Shown here: positions 34,795 to 43,511 of the stretch, piece by piece | How positions within the stretch are numbered: position 1 is the stretch's first letter | Layout: each line of letters begins with the position of its first letter | Assembly (NCBI RefSeq): GCF_011044175.1 | Contig: NZ_CP049057.1 | Location: 2,557,501-2,621,500 of the forward strand | Source of the DNA: Rasiella rasia | Lineage (GTDB): Bacteria > Bacteroidota > Bacteroidia > Flavobacteriales > Flavobacteriaceae | DNA: 64,000 nt | Reading direction: 5' to 3' | Notes under the pieces: generated by a model | What the model was told of the DNA's origin: nothing | The model's database searches: none | The model's input: the letters and a program-made list of their open reading frames with translations, nothing else | Program-made: the position numbers and the translations under genes

Positions 34795-35508
34795 ATGACA
34801 AAATTAAGTGTAAACATCAATAAAATAGCCACCTTGCGTAACGCACGTGGTGGAGCCATGCCCAATGTGGTACAGGTTGCTAAAGACGTAGAACGCTTTG
34901 GAGCACAAGGAGTAACCATTCATCCTCGACCAGACGAAAGGCATATACGATATCAAGATGCAATTGATTTAAAGCCTGTAGTAACAACAGAATTTAATAT
35001 TGAAGGAAACCCGATAGACAAATTTCTAGATTTAGTTCTTTCATTAAAGCCAACACAAGCAACTTTAGTGCCCGATGCGGTAGATGCTATTACTAGTAAC
35101 GCTGGATGGGATACGGTTAAGAATGAAGCCTATTTAAGGGAGGTAATTTCAGAATTAAAAAGAAACGGTATTCGTACCTCGATATTTGTAGACCCAACTT
35201 TGAAGATGATAGAAGGGGCGGCAAAAACAGGTACTGATAGAATTGAGTTGTATACTGAAATGTTTGCTCATGACTATGCTTTAGGAAATACCGATGCGGT
35301 TAAGCCGTACACGGCCTGCGCCAAAAGAGCTCATGAACTGGGTCTTGGTGTTAATGCCGGGCACGACCTTTCGCTTCATAACATTGAATTTTTTAAACAA
35401 CAGGTGCCACATTTGGCGGAAGTATCTATAGGGCATGCGTTAATATGTGAAGCCTTGTATGAAGGCTTAGAATCTGTAATTAAACAATACCTAACCAAAT
35501 TGAAATGA
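34795..35508 (+). CDS. pdxJ: Pyridoxine 5'-phosphate synthase
   Basis: PdxJ condenses 1-deoxy-D-xylulose 5-phosphate with 3-amino-2-oxopropyl phosphate to make pyridoxine 5'-phosphate, the last ring-forming step of DXP-dependent vitamin B6 synthesis. The 237-residue length is usual. Diagnostic blocks are LSVNINKIATLRNARGG, VTIHPRPDERHIRYQD and GVNAGHDLSL. Its stop overlaps the start of the following alpha/beta hydrolase by four bases (ATGA), so the two are co-translated. Confidence 0.97.
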   Translation: MTKLSVNINKIATLRNARGGAMPNVVQVAKDVERFGAQGVTIHPRPDERHIRYQDAIDLKPVVTTEFNIEGNPIDKFLDLVLSLKPTQATLVPDAVDAITSNAGWDTVKNEAYLREVISELKRNGIRTSIFVDPTLKMIEGAAKTGTDRIELYTEMFAHDYALGNTDAVKPYTACAKRAHELGLGVNAGHDLSLHNIEFFKQQVPHLAEVSIGHALICEALYEGLESVIKQYLTKLK

Positions 35509-36266
35509 TTTTACACTCTCAAATTATAGGAGAAGGTGTTCCCTTTATTATTCTACATGGCTTCTTAGGGATGGGCGATAACTGGAAAACGTTAGGCAAT
35601 CAGTTTGCTGAAAGTGGTTATGAAGTGCATTTGGTAGATCAGCGAAATCATGGCAGGAGTTTTCATCATGATGACTTTAGTTACGAGGTGATGGCAGCCG
35701 ACTTGCTTCCGTATGTGCAACACCATCAACTTTCAGAATTTATGTTGCTAGGGCATTCTATGGGAGGGAAAACGGCTATGCAATTTGCAACTACTCATCC
35801 CGAAATGGTGCGAAAGTTATTAGTTGCCGATATCGGGCCGAAAGCATATCCGCAACACCATCAGGATATATTAAAGGCGCTACAATCGCTCAACTTTTCT
35901 GAAATTAAATCGCGCGGACAAGCAGATAAAATGTTGGCTACCTACATACCCGATGTTGGGACACGTCAATTTTTGTTGAAAAATTTATATTGGGTAGAAA
36001 AAGGAAAGTTAGCATTGCGTATAAACCTTTCGGTGCTTGCTTCAAATATTGCTGCCGTCGGAAGAAGCCTGGCAGAGAATGCAAAATACCTAGGTGACAC
36101 GTTGTTTTTAAGAGGATCTCGCTCTGGATATATTGAAGATTTAGACGAATTGCTAATAAAAAAACATTTTCCAGCAGCCAGCATCGTTACCATTTCGAAT
36201 GCTGGACATTGGCTGCACGCTGAAAATCCTTCCCAATTTTATCAAATTGTTATTAAATTTTTATAA
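35505..36266 (+). CDS. Alpha/beta-fold hydrolase (YbfF-like esterase)
   Basis: This 253-residue cytoplasmic hydrolase shows the oxyanion block LHGFLGMGDNWK (about residues 17-28), the DQRNHGRS strand, the nucleophile elbow GHSMGG (Ser near residue 86) and the catalytic His in SNAGHWLHAENP. The order fits the YbfF-type acyl-CoA thioesterase/esterase family. The substrate is unknown. Coupling to pdxJ by a four-base overlap is likely only a shared transcript. Confidence 0.88.
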   Translation: MILHSQIIGEGVPFIILHGFLGMGDNWKTLGNQFAESGYEVHLVDQRNHGRSFHHDDFSYEVMAADLLPYVQHHQLSEFMLLGHSMGGKTAMQFATTHPEMVRKLLVADIGPKAYPQHHQDILKALQSLNFSEIKSRGQADKMLATYIPDVGTRQFLLKNLYWVEKGKLALRINLSVLASNIAAVGRSLAENAKYLGDTLFLRGSRSGYIEDLDELLIKKHFPAASIVTISNAGHWLHAENPSQFYQIVIKFL

Positions 36267-36389
36267 CATTGTATCGTCGAATTTACTATGTACGCATAAT
36301 AAATTGAGGTATTTACCTATAATTACGTACCTTTTGACGAGAAACTAGTATATAATAAAACTCATTAAAATTAAATCAATTCTTACATT

Positions 36390-37640
36390 ATGAAGAAACT
36401 TTTACTCCTTTCTGTAGTTGTTTTGGCAACTGCAGTAACGTATGCTGGAGGGTATCGCGTGAGCCTTCAAGGAAATAAATCCTTGGCGATGGGACACACA
36501 GGTGTTGCCATTGTAAATAGCAGCGAATCTGTGTTTTTTAACCCTGCAGGTCTTGTTTACCTAGAAAACAAATTGAGCATTACTGGTGGTGCCTTCGGAG
36601 TTTTTTCCGATGTAGCATATCAGAACACGGCAACTGGCGCATCTGCCATGACCGATAGTCCCGTAGGAACTCCATTCTATTTATATGGTTCATACCAAGC
36701 TACAGACTGGTTAGCGTTTGGACTAGGAGTGTATTCTCCTTTTGGAAGTACAGTAGAGTATGAAGATGATTGGGCAGGTTCTCACCTTGTAAACAATATA
36801 GACCTTGCGGCAATTTTTGTACAGCCAACAGTATCTATTAAAGTAAATGAACATTTTAGTGTAGGTGGTGGACCAATCTACGTTAATGGGTCAGTAAATT
36901 TCAACAGGAATTTAAATCGTACCTTAACAGATATCGATGGAAATCGTTCAGAAGTAACTGTAGATGCTACGGGTGTAACTAAATGGGGATGGACTGTAGG
37001 AGCTATGTTTAGACCAACAGAGTCCTTAACTATTGGGGCTAATTACCGTTCTGAAATTATCTTGGATGCAGAAGATGGAGACGCAGATTTCGAAAATATT
37101 CCTAATTCTCCATTAACACCATTTGCTGATACTACATTTAACGCATCACTACCACTACCTGCAGAAATGACGGTAGGATTGTCTTACCAAGTTTGCGATA
37201 AGTGGTTATTTGCTTTCGATTTTAATAGAGCTTTTTGGGATGTATACGAAAGTTTAGATATCGATTTTGCGGACGAAAATATTCCAGATTCAGTAAATCC
37301 AAGAAATTATAAAAACGCATCAACATACCGTTTTGGTTTACAATATGATGCTACTAAAATGTTTACATTAAGAGCTGGGTACTATTTCGATGAGTCGCCA
37401 GTTACTGAAGGTTTCTTCTCTCCTGAAACACCTAGAAATGATAGTAATGGTTATACGGCTGGTTTAACGGTGAATATTTCAGATCACCTGCAAATTGATG
37501 CTTCATTCTTATACCTACACTTCCAAGAGGTAGATGCTTCTTACGAAGGGTATTTAGAAAATGGACAACCAGCTCCTTTCAAAGGAACGTATAAGTCGAG
37601 TGCTTTTTCACCAGGATTAGGGCTTACCTACAAAATGTAA
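36390..37640 (+). CDS. OmpP1/FadL family outer-membrane transport protein
   Basis: This 416-residue beta-barrel probably carries hydrophobic compounds across the outer membrane. It has a signal peptide (about 1-19, ending TYAG), the N-terminal hatch region YRVSLQGNKSLAMGHTGVAIVNSSESVFFNPAGL with the family NPAG motif, and alternating barrel strands to a C-terminal aromatic-hydrophobic strand (LGLTYKM). It is followed 18 bases later by a secreted GDSL lipoprotein, a pairing common in Bacteroidota that suggests cleavage and uptake of a lipid-like substrate. Confidence 0.92.
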   Translation: MKKLLLLSVVVLATAVTYAGGYRVSLQGNKSLAMGHTGVAIVNSSESVFFNPAGLVYLENKLSITGGAFGVFSDVAYQNTATGASAMTDSPVGTPFYLYGSYQATDWLAFGLGVYSPFGSTVEYEDDWAGSHLVNNIDLAAIFVQPTVSIKVNEHFSVGGGPIYVNGSVNFNRNLNRTLTDIDGNRSEVTVDATGVTKWGWTVGAMFRPTESLTIGANYRSEIILDAEDGDADFENIPNSPLTPFADTTFNASLPLPAEMTVGLSYQVCDKWLFAFDFNRAFWDVYESLDIDFADENIPDSVNPRNYKNASTYRFGLQYDATKMFTLRAGYYFDESPVTEGFFSPETPRNDSNGYTAGLTVNISDHLQIDASFLYLHFQEVDASYEGYLENGQPAPFKGTYKSSAFSPGLGLTYKM

Positions 37641-37658
37641 TTTAAATTAAAACAGAAA

Positions 37659-39188
37659 ATGAAAAAATCAATATATATAGTATTAGGAGGTCTACTAACA
37701 TTAGGTTTTGTAGGCTGCGAACCAGAATTTGACACCCCTGTTACAGACGAAGGTTTTTACACATCGGGTGATGCAGATTTAAGTAACTACGTTGCTGTAG
37801 GAAATTCGTTAACTGCTGGTTTTGCAGATGGCGCATTATACATCACCGGGCAAGAAAACTCATATCCTAACATCATGGCACAACAATTTGCGTTGGCCGG
37901 AGGTAGTGAGACTTTTACACAGCCTTTAATGTCAGATAACTTAGGAGGCCTTTTGTTAAACGGAACACAAGTAGCACAAAACAGATTTGTACTTGCTGCA
38001 GATCCAACAACAGGTGAGCCAACAGGGCCTATCATTTTGGAAGGAACTCCAACAACCGAAGTTACTACAAGTGCTACAGGTCCTTTTAATAACATGGGAG
38101 TGCCAGGAGCAAAAAGTTTTCATTTAGTAACACCAGGATATTCAGCTTTAAATCCGTATTACGGACGTTTTGCGACAGGAGCAAGCGCTACCGTAATTGC
38201 AGACGCAGCTTCTTTAAGTCCGTCGTTTTTTAGTCTTTGGATTGGAAACAACGATATTTTGAGCTACGCTACAGGTGGTGGTGCTGGAACAGATCAGACA
38301 GGAAATTTAGACCCATCTACGTACATGTCTAACGATATTACAGACCCTAACGTTTTTGCTGCTGCATACAGCGAGCAGGTGGCAGCACTTACTGCAAGTG
38401 CTTCAGGAGGTGTTTTAGTAAATATTCCAGATGTAACGTCTATTCCTTATTTTACTACAGTACCTGTACAGTCTATTCCATTAGATGCCGCAACAGCTGG
38501 AGCTGTAAATGCTCAATTTGCACAGTATAACACGGTAATTTTACCAACGTTGGTATCTTTTGGAGTAATTTCTCAAGAAGAAGCTGATGCCCGTGTAATT
38601 AACTTTTCGGCTGGAGTGAATTTTCCAATCATGACAGATGACGATTTAACCGATGTAAGTGGAATTTTACAAGGACCCCCTGCAAACCTTCCTGCAGACC
38701 TTGCAAACTTACTAGGACAATTACGTCAGGCAAATAATGACGACTTGGTAGTATTAACGGCATCTTCAGTTTTAGGTACGTTAGCAAACCCTAGTGATCC
38801 AAATTCAGTTATCGGTGTGGCAGTGCCATTAGGTGACCAGTTTGTTTTAACTGCGGTTGAACAAGGAAGAGTAGCTACAGCTACGGCAGCATATAATGCA
38901 ACTATCCACGGATTGGCTTCGGCTAACGGACTTGGATTTGTAGATGCGCGTGCTGCGCTAGCACAAGTTGCTAATGGAGGTATTGCGTTTGACGGCGGAT
39001 TACTTTCTGATGCCTTTGTAACAGGTGGAGCGTTCTCTTTAGATGGAGTACACCCAACACCAAGAGGATATGCGTATACAGCAAACTTGATTATCAATGA
39101 GATTAATCAGACGTACAACGCTTCTATTCCAAATGTAAATATTGGAAACTACGGAACGATTACACTTGCTAATAATGTGAGCAACTAA
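37659..39188 (+). CDS. SGNH/GDSL-family hydrolase lipoprotein
   Basis: This 509-residue lipoprotein has a signal ending in the lipobox FVGC (Cys at about residue 20). Block I reads VAVGNSLTAGF, with Asn in place of the usual Asp of GDS. Block III is WIGNNDIL, and the catalytic Asp-His pair lies in DGVHPTPRGYAYTANL near residue 465. It is longer than typical GDSL esterases because of inserts around residues 80-150 and 270-380. It follows the FadL-like gene, so a lipase or esterase acting outside the cell on the substrate of that channel is likely. A terminator follows. Confidence 0.9.
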   Translation: MKKSIYIVLGGLLTLGFVGCEPEFDTPVTDEGFYTSGDADLSNYVAVGNSLTAGFADGALYITGQENSYPNIMAQQFALAGGSETFTQPLMSDNLGGLLLNGTQVAQNRFVLAADPTTGEPTGPIILEGTPTTEVTTSATGPFNNMGVPGAKSFHLVTPGYSALNPYYGRFATGASATVIADAASLSPSFFSLWIGNNDILSYATGGGAGTDQTGNLDPSTYMSNDITDPNVFAAAYSEQVAALTASASGGVLVNIPDVTSIPYFTTVPVQSIPLDAATAGAVNAQFAQYNTVILPTLVSFGVISQEEADARVINFSAGVNFPIMTDDDLTDVSGILQGPPANLPADLANLLGQLRQANNDDLVVLTASSVLGTLANPSDPNSVIGVAVPLGDQFVLTAVEQGRVATATAAYNATIHGLASANGLGFVDARAALAQVANGGIAFDGGLLSDAFVTGGAFSLDGVHPTPRGYAYTANLIINEINQTYNASIPNVNIGNYGTITLANNVSN

Positions 39189-39210
39189 GTTCTAATATCA
39201 TAAAATTAAA

Positions 39211-39246
39211 AACCGCTTTAAGAGTATTCTTGAAGCGGTTTTTTTA
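39211..39246 (+). terminator. Rho-independent terminator
   Basis: AACCGCTT (39211-39218) pairs perfectly with AAGCGGTT (39233-39240) and is followed by six T. It ends the FadL-GDSL transcript. Confidence 0.9.
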
Positions 39247-39270
39247 TATTTATACTTTAAAGCAGTCAAA

Positions 39271-39615
39271 ATGAATTGGATTTTAAAACTACTATTAACG
39301 GCTGTGGCGGTTGTCGTGCTAGCTAAAGTGTTGCCTGGTGTAGAAGTGTCTGGGTATCTATCTGCGGTAATTGTAGCAGTAGTTTTAGCCATACTGCGCT
39401 TAGTGGTAAAGCCTATTTTGGTTGTGCTAACCTTTCCTGTTACTGTAATAACGTTAGGATTATTTTTACTAATTATAAACGCCATCATTATATTGTTAGC
39501 CGATTTCTTTATTGACGGTTTCGCAGTTCGGAATATTTGGTGGGCACTTATTTTCAGTTTACTCCTTTCTTTTCTACAAAGTCTATTGCATTCTTTACTT
39601 TCTAAGGAAAAATAA
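39271..39615 (+). CDS. Phage-holin family 4-type small membrane protein
   Basis: This 114-residue protein is almost entirely hydrophobic, with four predicted membrane helices (about 3-22, 27-48, 53-78 and 88-110). The conserved pattern LRLVVKPILVVLTFPVTVITLGLFLLIINA in pieces (especially KPIL and LTFP-T--TLGLF) marks the PF04020 membrane family, named after phage holins but widespread as a chromosomal protein of unknown role. No phage genes surround it, so lysis is unlikely. It stands alone between a terminator and the tig promoter. Confidence 0.88.
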   Translation: MNWILKLLLTAVAVVVLAKVLPGVEVSGYLSAVIVAVVLAILRLVVKPILVVLTFPVTVITLGLFLLIINAIIILLADFFIDGFAVRNIWWALIFSLLLSFLQSLLHSLLSKEK

Positions 39616-39641
39616 CCTATTGAATTTCAGTAGTGGTACTA

Positions 39642-39671
39642 TTGTACTGTCTTAAAAAAACCGTACTTTTG
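39642..39671 (+). promoter_or_regulatory. Promoter of tig
   Basis: TTG (39642-39644), a spacer of exactly 19 bases, and TACTTTTG (39664-39671) match the Bacteroidota housekeeping promoter. The transcript would start near 39678, about 19 bases before the ATG at 39697. Confidence 0.8.
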
Positions 39672-39696
39672 CATCCCGAAATTTATAGGATACAAA

Positions 39697-41019
39697 ATGA
39701 ATATCACAAAAAAGGAACTAGACAATTTAAATGCCGTGTTAACGGTTGAAATTTCAAAAGACGACTACGCAGATAAAGTACACAGCGTACTCAATAACTA
39801 CCGTAAAACTGCAAATATTCCAGGATTCCGTAAGGGGCATGTACCAATGGGAATGGTTAAAAAGCAATACGGTCAGGCTGTGTTGGTTGAAGAAGTAAAT
39901 AAACTACTTCAGGAGAACTTACACAAATATCTCACAGAAGAAAAATTAGATGTACTCGGTAATCCAATTCCACGAAACGAAAGTGAAATAGACTGGAATA
40001 GCGATGATTTTTCGTTTGAGTTTGACTTAGGCTTAGCGCCAAAATTTGAAGTGGCACTTCCAGGAAAGAAGGCGTTAACTCACTATAATATTGTTGCAGA
40101 CGAAGAAATGATTAACAATCAGGTGAAAACCATTCGCAAGCAATACGGAAAGCTCATTGCCAAAGACACAGTTGAAAAAGGCGATGAAATTACTGGAACT
40201 TTTACTTCTTCGGAAAAAGAAATTGAAAACAAAACGACGCTTTCAACAGAAGATATAAAAGGAAAGAAACAACTAACTGCACTTACTGGAGCTAAAATTG
40301 GAGATGCTGTGGTTTTAAAGACAAAAGGTCTTTTTAACGACGATCATGATAACCAAAAGTATTTAGGCGCTTCTCATGACGATGCTCATGGGTTAGATAT
40401 TGAAGTTACCTTCAAAATTGACGAAGTAAACACTCGCGAATTAGCAGACCTTAACCAAGAGTTGTTCGATAAGTTATTTGGTGAAGGAGTAGTTACTTCC
40501 GAAGCAGAACTAAAAGAAAAGATTAAAGAAGACGCAGAAGGACAATTTACACAGCAAAGTGACCAGAAATTATTAAATGATGTGGTTGAAGACCTCATTG
40601 ATAATACTAAGTTCGACCTTCCAAAAGACTTCCTACAACGTTGGATTCAAGTCTCAGGTGAAAAGCCGTTAACAGATGATGAGGCGGCGGCAGAATACGA
40701 GCGTAGCGAAAAGGGTTTACGTTACCAATTAATTGAAGGAAAATTACGCGCCGAAAACAATTTGCAAGTAACTTTCGATGAGCTTAAAGAGTATTCTAAG
40801 AATATGATTAAAGGACAAATGGCTCAGTTTGGAAACACCAACCCAACAGACGAAGAACTAGATAGTATTTCTGCTAGAATTCTATCTAACGAAGAAGAGG
40901 TGAAGCGTTTAAGCGAGCAATTAAACACCAATAAAATGCTTCAGTTCTTTAAAGAAAAAGCAAAATTGAAGACAAAAGAAATTACGTACGAGAAGTTTGT
41001 AAAAGAAGCGTACGCGTAA
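39697..41019 (+). CDS. tig: Trigger factor
   Basis: Trigger factor is the ribosome-bound chaperone that meets nascent chains at the tunnel exit. The 440-residue product has the ribosome-binding N-domain (about 1-115, with signature FRKGHVPMGMVKKQYG), a central PPIase-like domain (about 130-240) and the helical C-domain (about 250-440). It precedes clpP and clpX, the usual tig-clpP-clpX order of bacteria, although a strong hairpin lies between tig and clpP. Confidence 0.95.
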   Translation: MNITKKELDNLNAVLTVEISKDDYADKVHSVLNNYRKTANIPGFRKGHVPMGMVKKQYGQAVLVEEVNKLLQENLHKYLTEEKLDVLGNPIPRNESEIDWNSDDFSFEFDLGLAPKFEVALPGKKALTHYNIVADEEMINNQVKTIRKQYGKLIAKDTVEKGDEITGTFTSSEKEIENKTTLSTEDIKGKKQLTALTGAKIGDAVVLKTKGLFNDDHDNQKYLGASHDDAHGLDIEVTFKIDEVNTRELADLNQELFDKLFGEGVVTSEAELKEKIKEDAEGQFTQQSDQKLLNDVVEDLIDNTKFDLPKDFLQRWIQVSGEKPLTDDEAAAEYERSEKGLRYQLIEGKLRAENNLQVTFDELKEYSKNMIKGQMAQFGNTNPTDEELDSISARILSNEEEVKRLSEQLNTNKMLQFFKEKAKLKTKEITYEKFVKEAYA

Positions 41020-41041
41020 TTGAGTAAAAAAATAGGTATCT

Positions 41042-41081
41042 TTAAGGCGTCGAAAGGGAAACATCGACGCCTTAATTTTTT
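41042..41081 (+). terminator. Strong hairpin between tig and clpP
   Basis: A perfect 12-base stem (41042-41053 with 41064-41075, 10-base loop) is followed by six T. It looks like an intrinsic terminator, yet clpP begins only 22 bases later and no clear promoter is seen in between. Confidence 0.85.
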
Positions 41082-41102
41082 AAAATAGAATTTGCAGTTT
41101 AT

Positions 41103-41774
41103 ATGAACTACGGAAAAGAATTTAAAGACTATGCCATCAAAGATCAAGGCATAAGCAGCACGTATTACGACAAGATTTTAAGTAGTATGTATCCTGTGGG
41201 TCTTACCCCAAATATTATTGAAGAACGCCAAATGAATGCGGTGGCTATGGACGTGTTTTCACGTTTAATGATGGATCGTATTATTTTTCTTGGAACTGGT
41301 ATTAACGATCAAGTGGCTAACATTGTTCAAGCACAGTTGTTATTTTTAGAAAGTACAGATGCTTCTAAAGATATTCAGATATACATTAACTCTCCTGGTG
41401 GAAGTGTTTATGCTGGTCTTGGTATTTACGATACTATGCAATTTATAAAGCCAGATGTTGCAACAATTTGTACAGGAATGGCTGCTTCAATGGGAGCTGT
41501 GTTATTATGTGCGGGTGCAGAAGGCAAACGAAGTGGATTAACACACTCAAGAGTAATGATTCACCAACCACTGGGCGGGGCTCAGGGTCAGGCAAGTGAT
41601 ATAGAAATTACAGCACGTGAAATAATAACTCTGAAAGAGGAGTTGTATAATATTATTGCTAAACACAGCGGCCAGAAGTACGAGAAGGTGTACGAAGACA
41701 GCGATAGAGATTACTGGATGAAAGCCGACAAAGCAAAAGAATACGGAATGATTGACGAAATTTTAGCGCGTTAA
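41103..41774 (+). CDS. clpP: ATP-dependent Clp protease proteolytic subunit
   Basis: ClpP forms the serine-protease barrel that degrades proteins fed by ClpX. The 223-residue product carries the catalytic Ser129 in GMAASMGAV and His154 in [18 protein letters not shown]; the family Asp follows further on. The N-terminus [18 protein letters not shown] is slightly longer than in E. coli and may be processed. It lies 19 bases before clpX. The start is ATG, with few alternatives. Confidence 0.97.
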   Translation: MNYGKEFKDYAIKDQGISSTYYDKILSSMYPVGLTPNIIEERQMNAVAMDVFSRLMMDRIIFLGTGINDQVANIVQAQLLFLESTDASKDIQIYINSPGGSVYAGLGIYDTMQFIKPDVATICTGMAASMGAVLLCAGAEGKRSGLTHSRVMIHQPLGGAQGQASDIEITAREIITLKEELYNIIAKHSGQKYEKVYEDSDRDYWMKADKAKEYGMIDEILAR

Positions 41775-41793
41775 TTAGATTGAAATAAAGCCC

Positions 41794-43029
41794 ATGGCGA
41801 AAGAAGAATTAGAATGTTCATTTTGTGGCCGTAAGAAAGCCGAAACTAACTTGCTTATTGCAGGATTAGATGCTCATATCTGTGATCGCTGTATTGAACA
41901 AGCGCACGGTATTGTAGTAGAAGAAGCACTGCATACCACCAATAACGATCTAAGCAAGGAAGTAATGCTTAAGAAGCCAAAGGCAATTAAGGCTTTTTTA
42001 GATGATTATGTGATTGGTCAAGAATTTACCAAGAAGGTGATGTCTGTTGCGGTATATAACCACTACAAACGATTGCTACAGCCCAAAAGTGAAGACGATA
42101 TTGAAATTCAAAAAAGTAATATCGTAATTGTTGGTCAGACAGGTACAGGGAAAACGTTAATTGCAAAGACCATTGCGAGAATGCTAAATGTACCATTGGC
42201 CATCGTAGATGCTACTGTGTTAACCGAAGCAGGCTATGTTGGTGAAGATGTAGAAAGCATACTTACCAGACTATTACAAGCAGCAGATTACAATTTAGAG
42301 AAAGCACAAAACGGAATTGTCTTTATTGATGAAATTGATAAAATTGCTCGAAAGAGTGATAACCCGTCTATTACAAGAGATGTTAGTGGTGAAGGCGTGC
42401 AACAAGCATTGCTGAAACTTCTTGAAGGAACAACAGTGAATGTACCGCCAAAAGGAGGTCGTAAACATCCCGATCAGAAATTTATTGAAGTGAATACCGA
42501 AAATATTCTGTTTATCGCAGGTGGTGCTTTCGATGGGATTGAACGACATATCTCTAAACGCTTAAATATGCAAGCTGTTGGTTTTAGTGCTTCTAAGAAA
42601 GAAGATGTACTAAACAAAGACCATATGCTAAAGTATATCATTCCTAAAGACTTAAAAGATTTTGGCCTGATTCCTGAAATTATTGGGCGATTGCCTGTCC
42701 TTACCTATATGAACCCTCTAGATAAAGGTACACTACGCGCAATTTTAACAGAGCCAAAGAATGCCATTATTAAGCAATACAAGAAATTGTTTGAAATGGA
42801 CGGCATAGAGTTCGTTATAACCACCGAAGCGCTAGACTTTATCGTAGAGCAAGCTATAGAGTACAAATTAGGTGCAAGAGGGCTTAGATCGCTTTGTGAA
42901 GCCGTTTTAACCGATGCTATGTACGAGTTGCCTGGAGATGAAGCAGAAAAAAGTTTGACAGTAACTAGAGAGTATGCAGAGGACAAGCTGCAAAAGACTA
43001 CTATTAAGAAATTGAAAGCAGTCTCTTAA
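41794..43029 (+). CDS. clpX: ATP-dependent Clp protease ATP-binding subunit ClpX
   Basis: ClpX is the AAA+ unfoldase that selects substrates and threads them into ClpP. The 411-residue product has the N-terminal zinc finger (Cys8, Cys11, Cys30, Cys33), Walker A GQTGTGKT at about 114-121, Walker [11 protein letters not shown], and the sensor-2 region [10 protein letters not shown]. Length and domain order are standard. A bidirectional terminator follows. Confidence 0.98.
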   Translation: MAKEELECSFCGRKKAETNLLIAGLDAHICDRCIEQAHGIVVEEALHTTNNDLSKEVMLKKPKAIKAFLDDYVIGQEFTKKVMSVAVYNHYKRLLQPKSEDDIEIQKSNIVIVGQTGTGKTLIAKTIARMLNVPLAIVDATVLTEAGYVGEDVESILTRLLQAADYNLEKAQNGIVFIDEIDKIARKSDNPSITRDVSGEGVQQALLKLLEGTTVNVPPKGGRKHPDQKFIEVNTENILFIAGGAFDGIERHISKRLNMQAVGFSASKKEDVLNKDHMLKYIIPKDLKDFGLIPEIIGRLPVLTYMNPLDKGTLRAILTEPKNAIIKQYKKLFEMDGIEFVITTEALDFIVEQAIEYKLGARGLRSLCEAVLTDAMYELPGDEAEKSLTVTREYAEDKLQKTTIKKLKAVS

Positions 43030-43052
43030 CAGAAACTTTAAAATTGTAGTAT

Positions 43053-43085
43053 AAAAAAAGCCGAACACAAACGTTCGGCTTTTTT
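43053..43085. terminator. Bidirectional terminator after clpX
   Basis: AGCCGAAC (43059-43066) pairs with GTTCGGCT (43073-43080) around ACAAAC, flanked by A and T runs. It lies between clpX and the convergent small-lipoprotein gene. Confidence 0.9.
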
Positions 43086-43131
43086 ACTTACTTAACTTAT
43101 CTATTACAGTATGACAGTTGTAATAAATGAC

Positions 43132-43317
43132 TTACGGAGTTACTACTACCGTTTTAATTTTTTTGTGAAGTACTTTTTGCTGAAAAAGTTCTTTCTTATT
43201 TTTTAATGTATATCCTGCTATTTCGTTTTGCTCTTTTTGAACAGCTGAAACCGATTTGCATGAAGTAAAACTCATTGCAAATGCCACGATGGCTAGGGTG
43301 TATATTATTTTTTTCAT
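43132..43317 (-). CDS. Small lipoprotein of unknown function
   Basis: This 61-residue product has a lipoprotein signal (MKKIIYTLAIVAFAMSFTSC, lipobox Cys at residue 20). The mature part is about 40 residues, basic (many Lys, with QKVLHKKIKTVVVTP at the end). The ATG at 43317 starts the signal; an upstream in-frame ATG at 43335 would add six residues. It is monocistronic. Function is not recognised. Small basic lipoproteins are common in flavobacteria. Confidence 0.7.
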   Translation of the reverse strand: MKKIIYTLAIVAFAMSFTSCKSVSAVQKEQNEIAGYTLKNKKELFQQKVLHKKIKTVVVTP

Positions 43318-43511
43318 TGCGGGGGTATCGTTCATTTTAACGGTACAAACCTATGAAGTAAGAAAAGTACTACCAAAACTATTAGCCCAACTACCTAGGA
43401 ATTCGTTGAAATACATTTAGCACATCTGATTTCGGTAAAGGGCATAAATCATCGATTTTCAGTACGTTTTTAAGCGAAGAAAAACGTTTTTAATCGAAAG
43501 GGTAAAGGTGT

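Noticed and set aside
39271-39615. Prophage remnant, because of the holin-family name
   Set aside because: No other phage gene is nearby, and this family is common as a lone chromosomal membrane protein.
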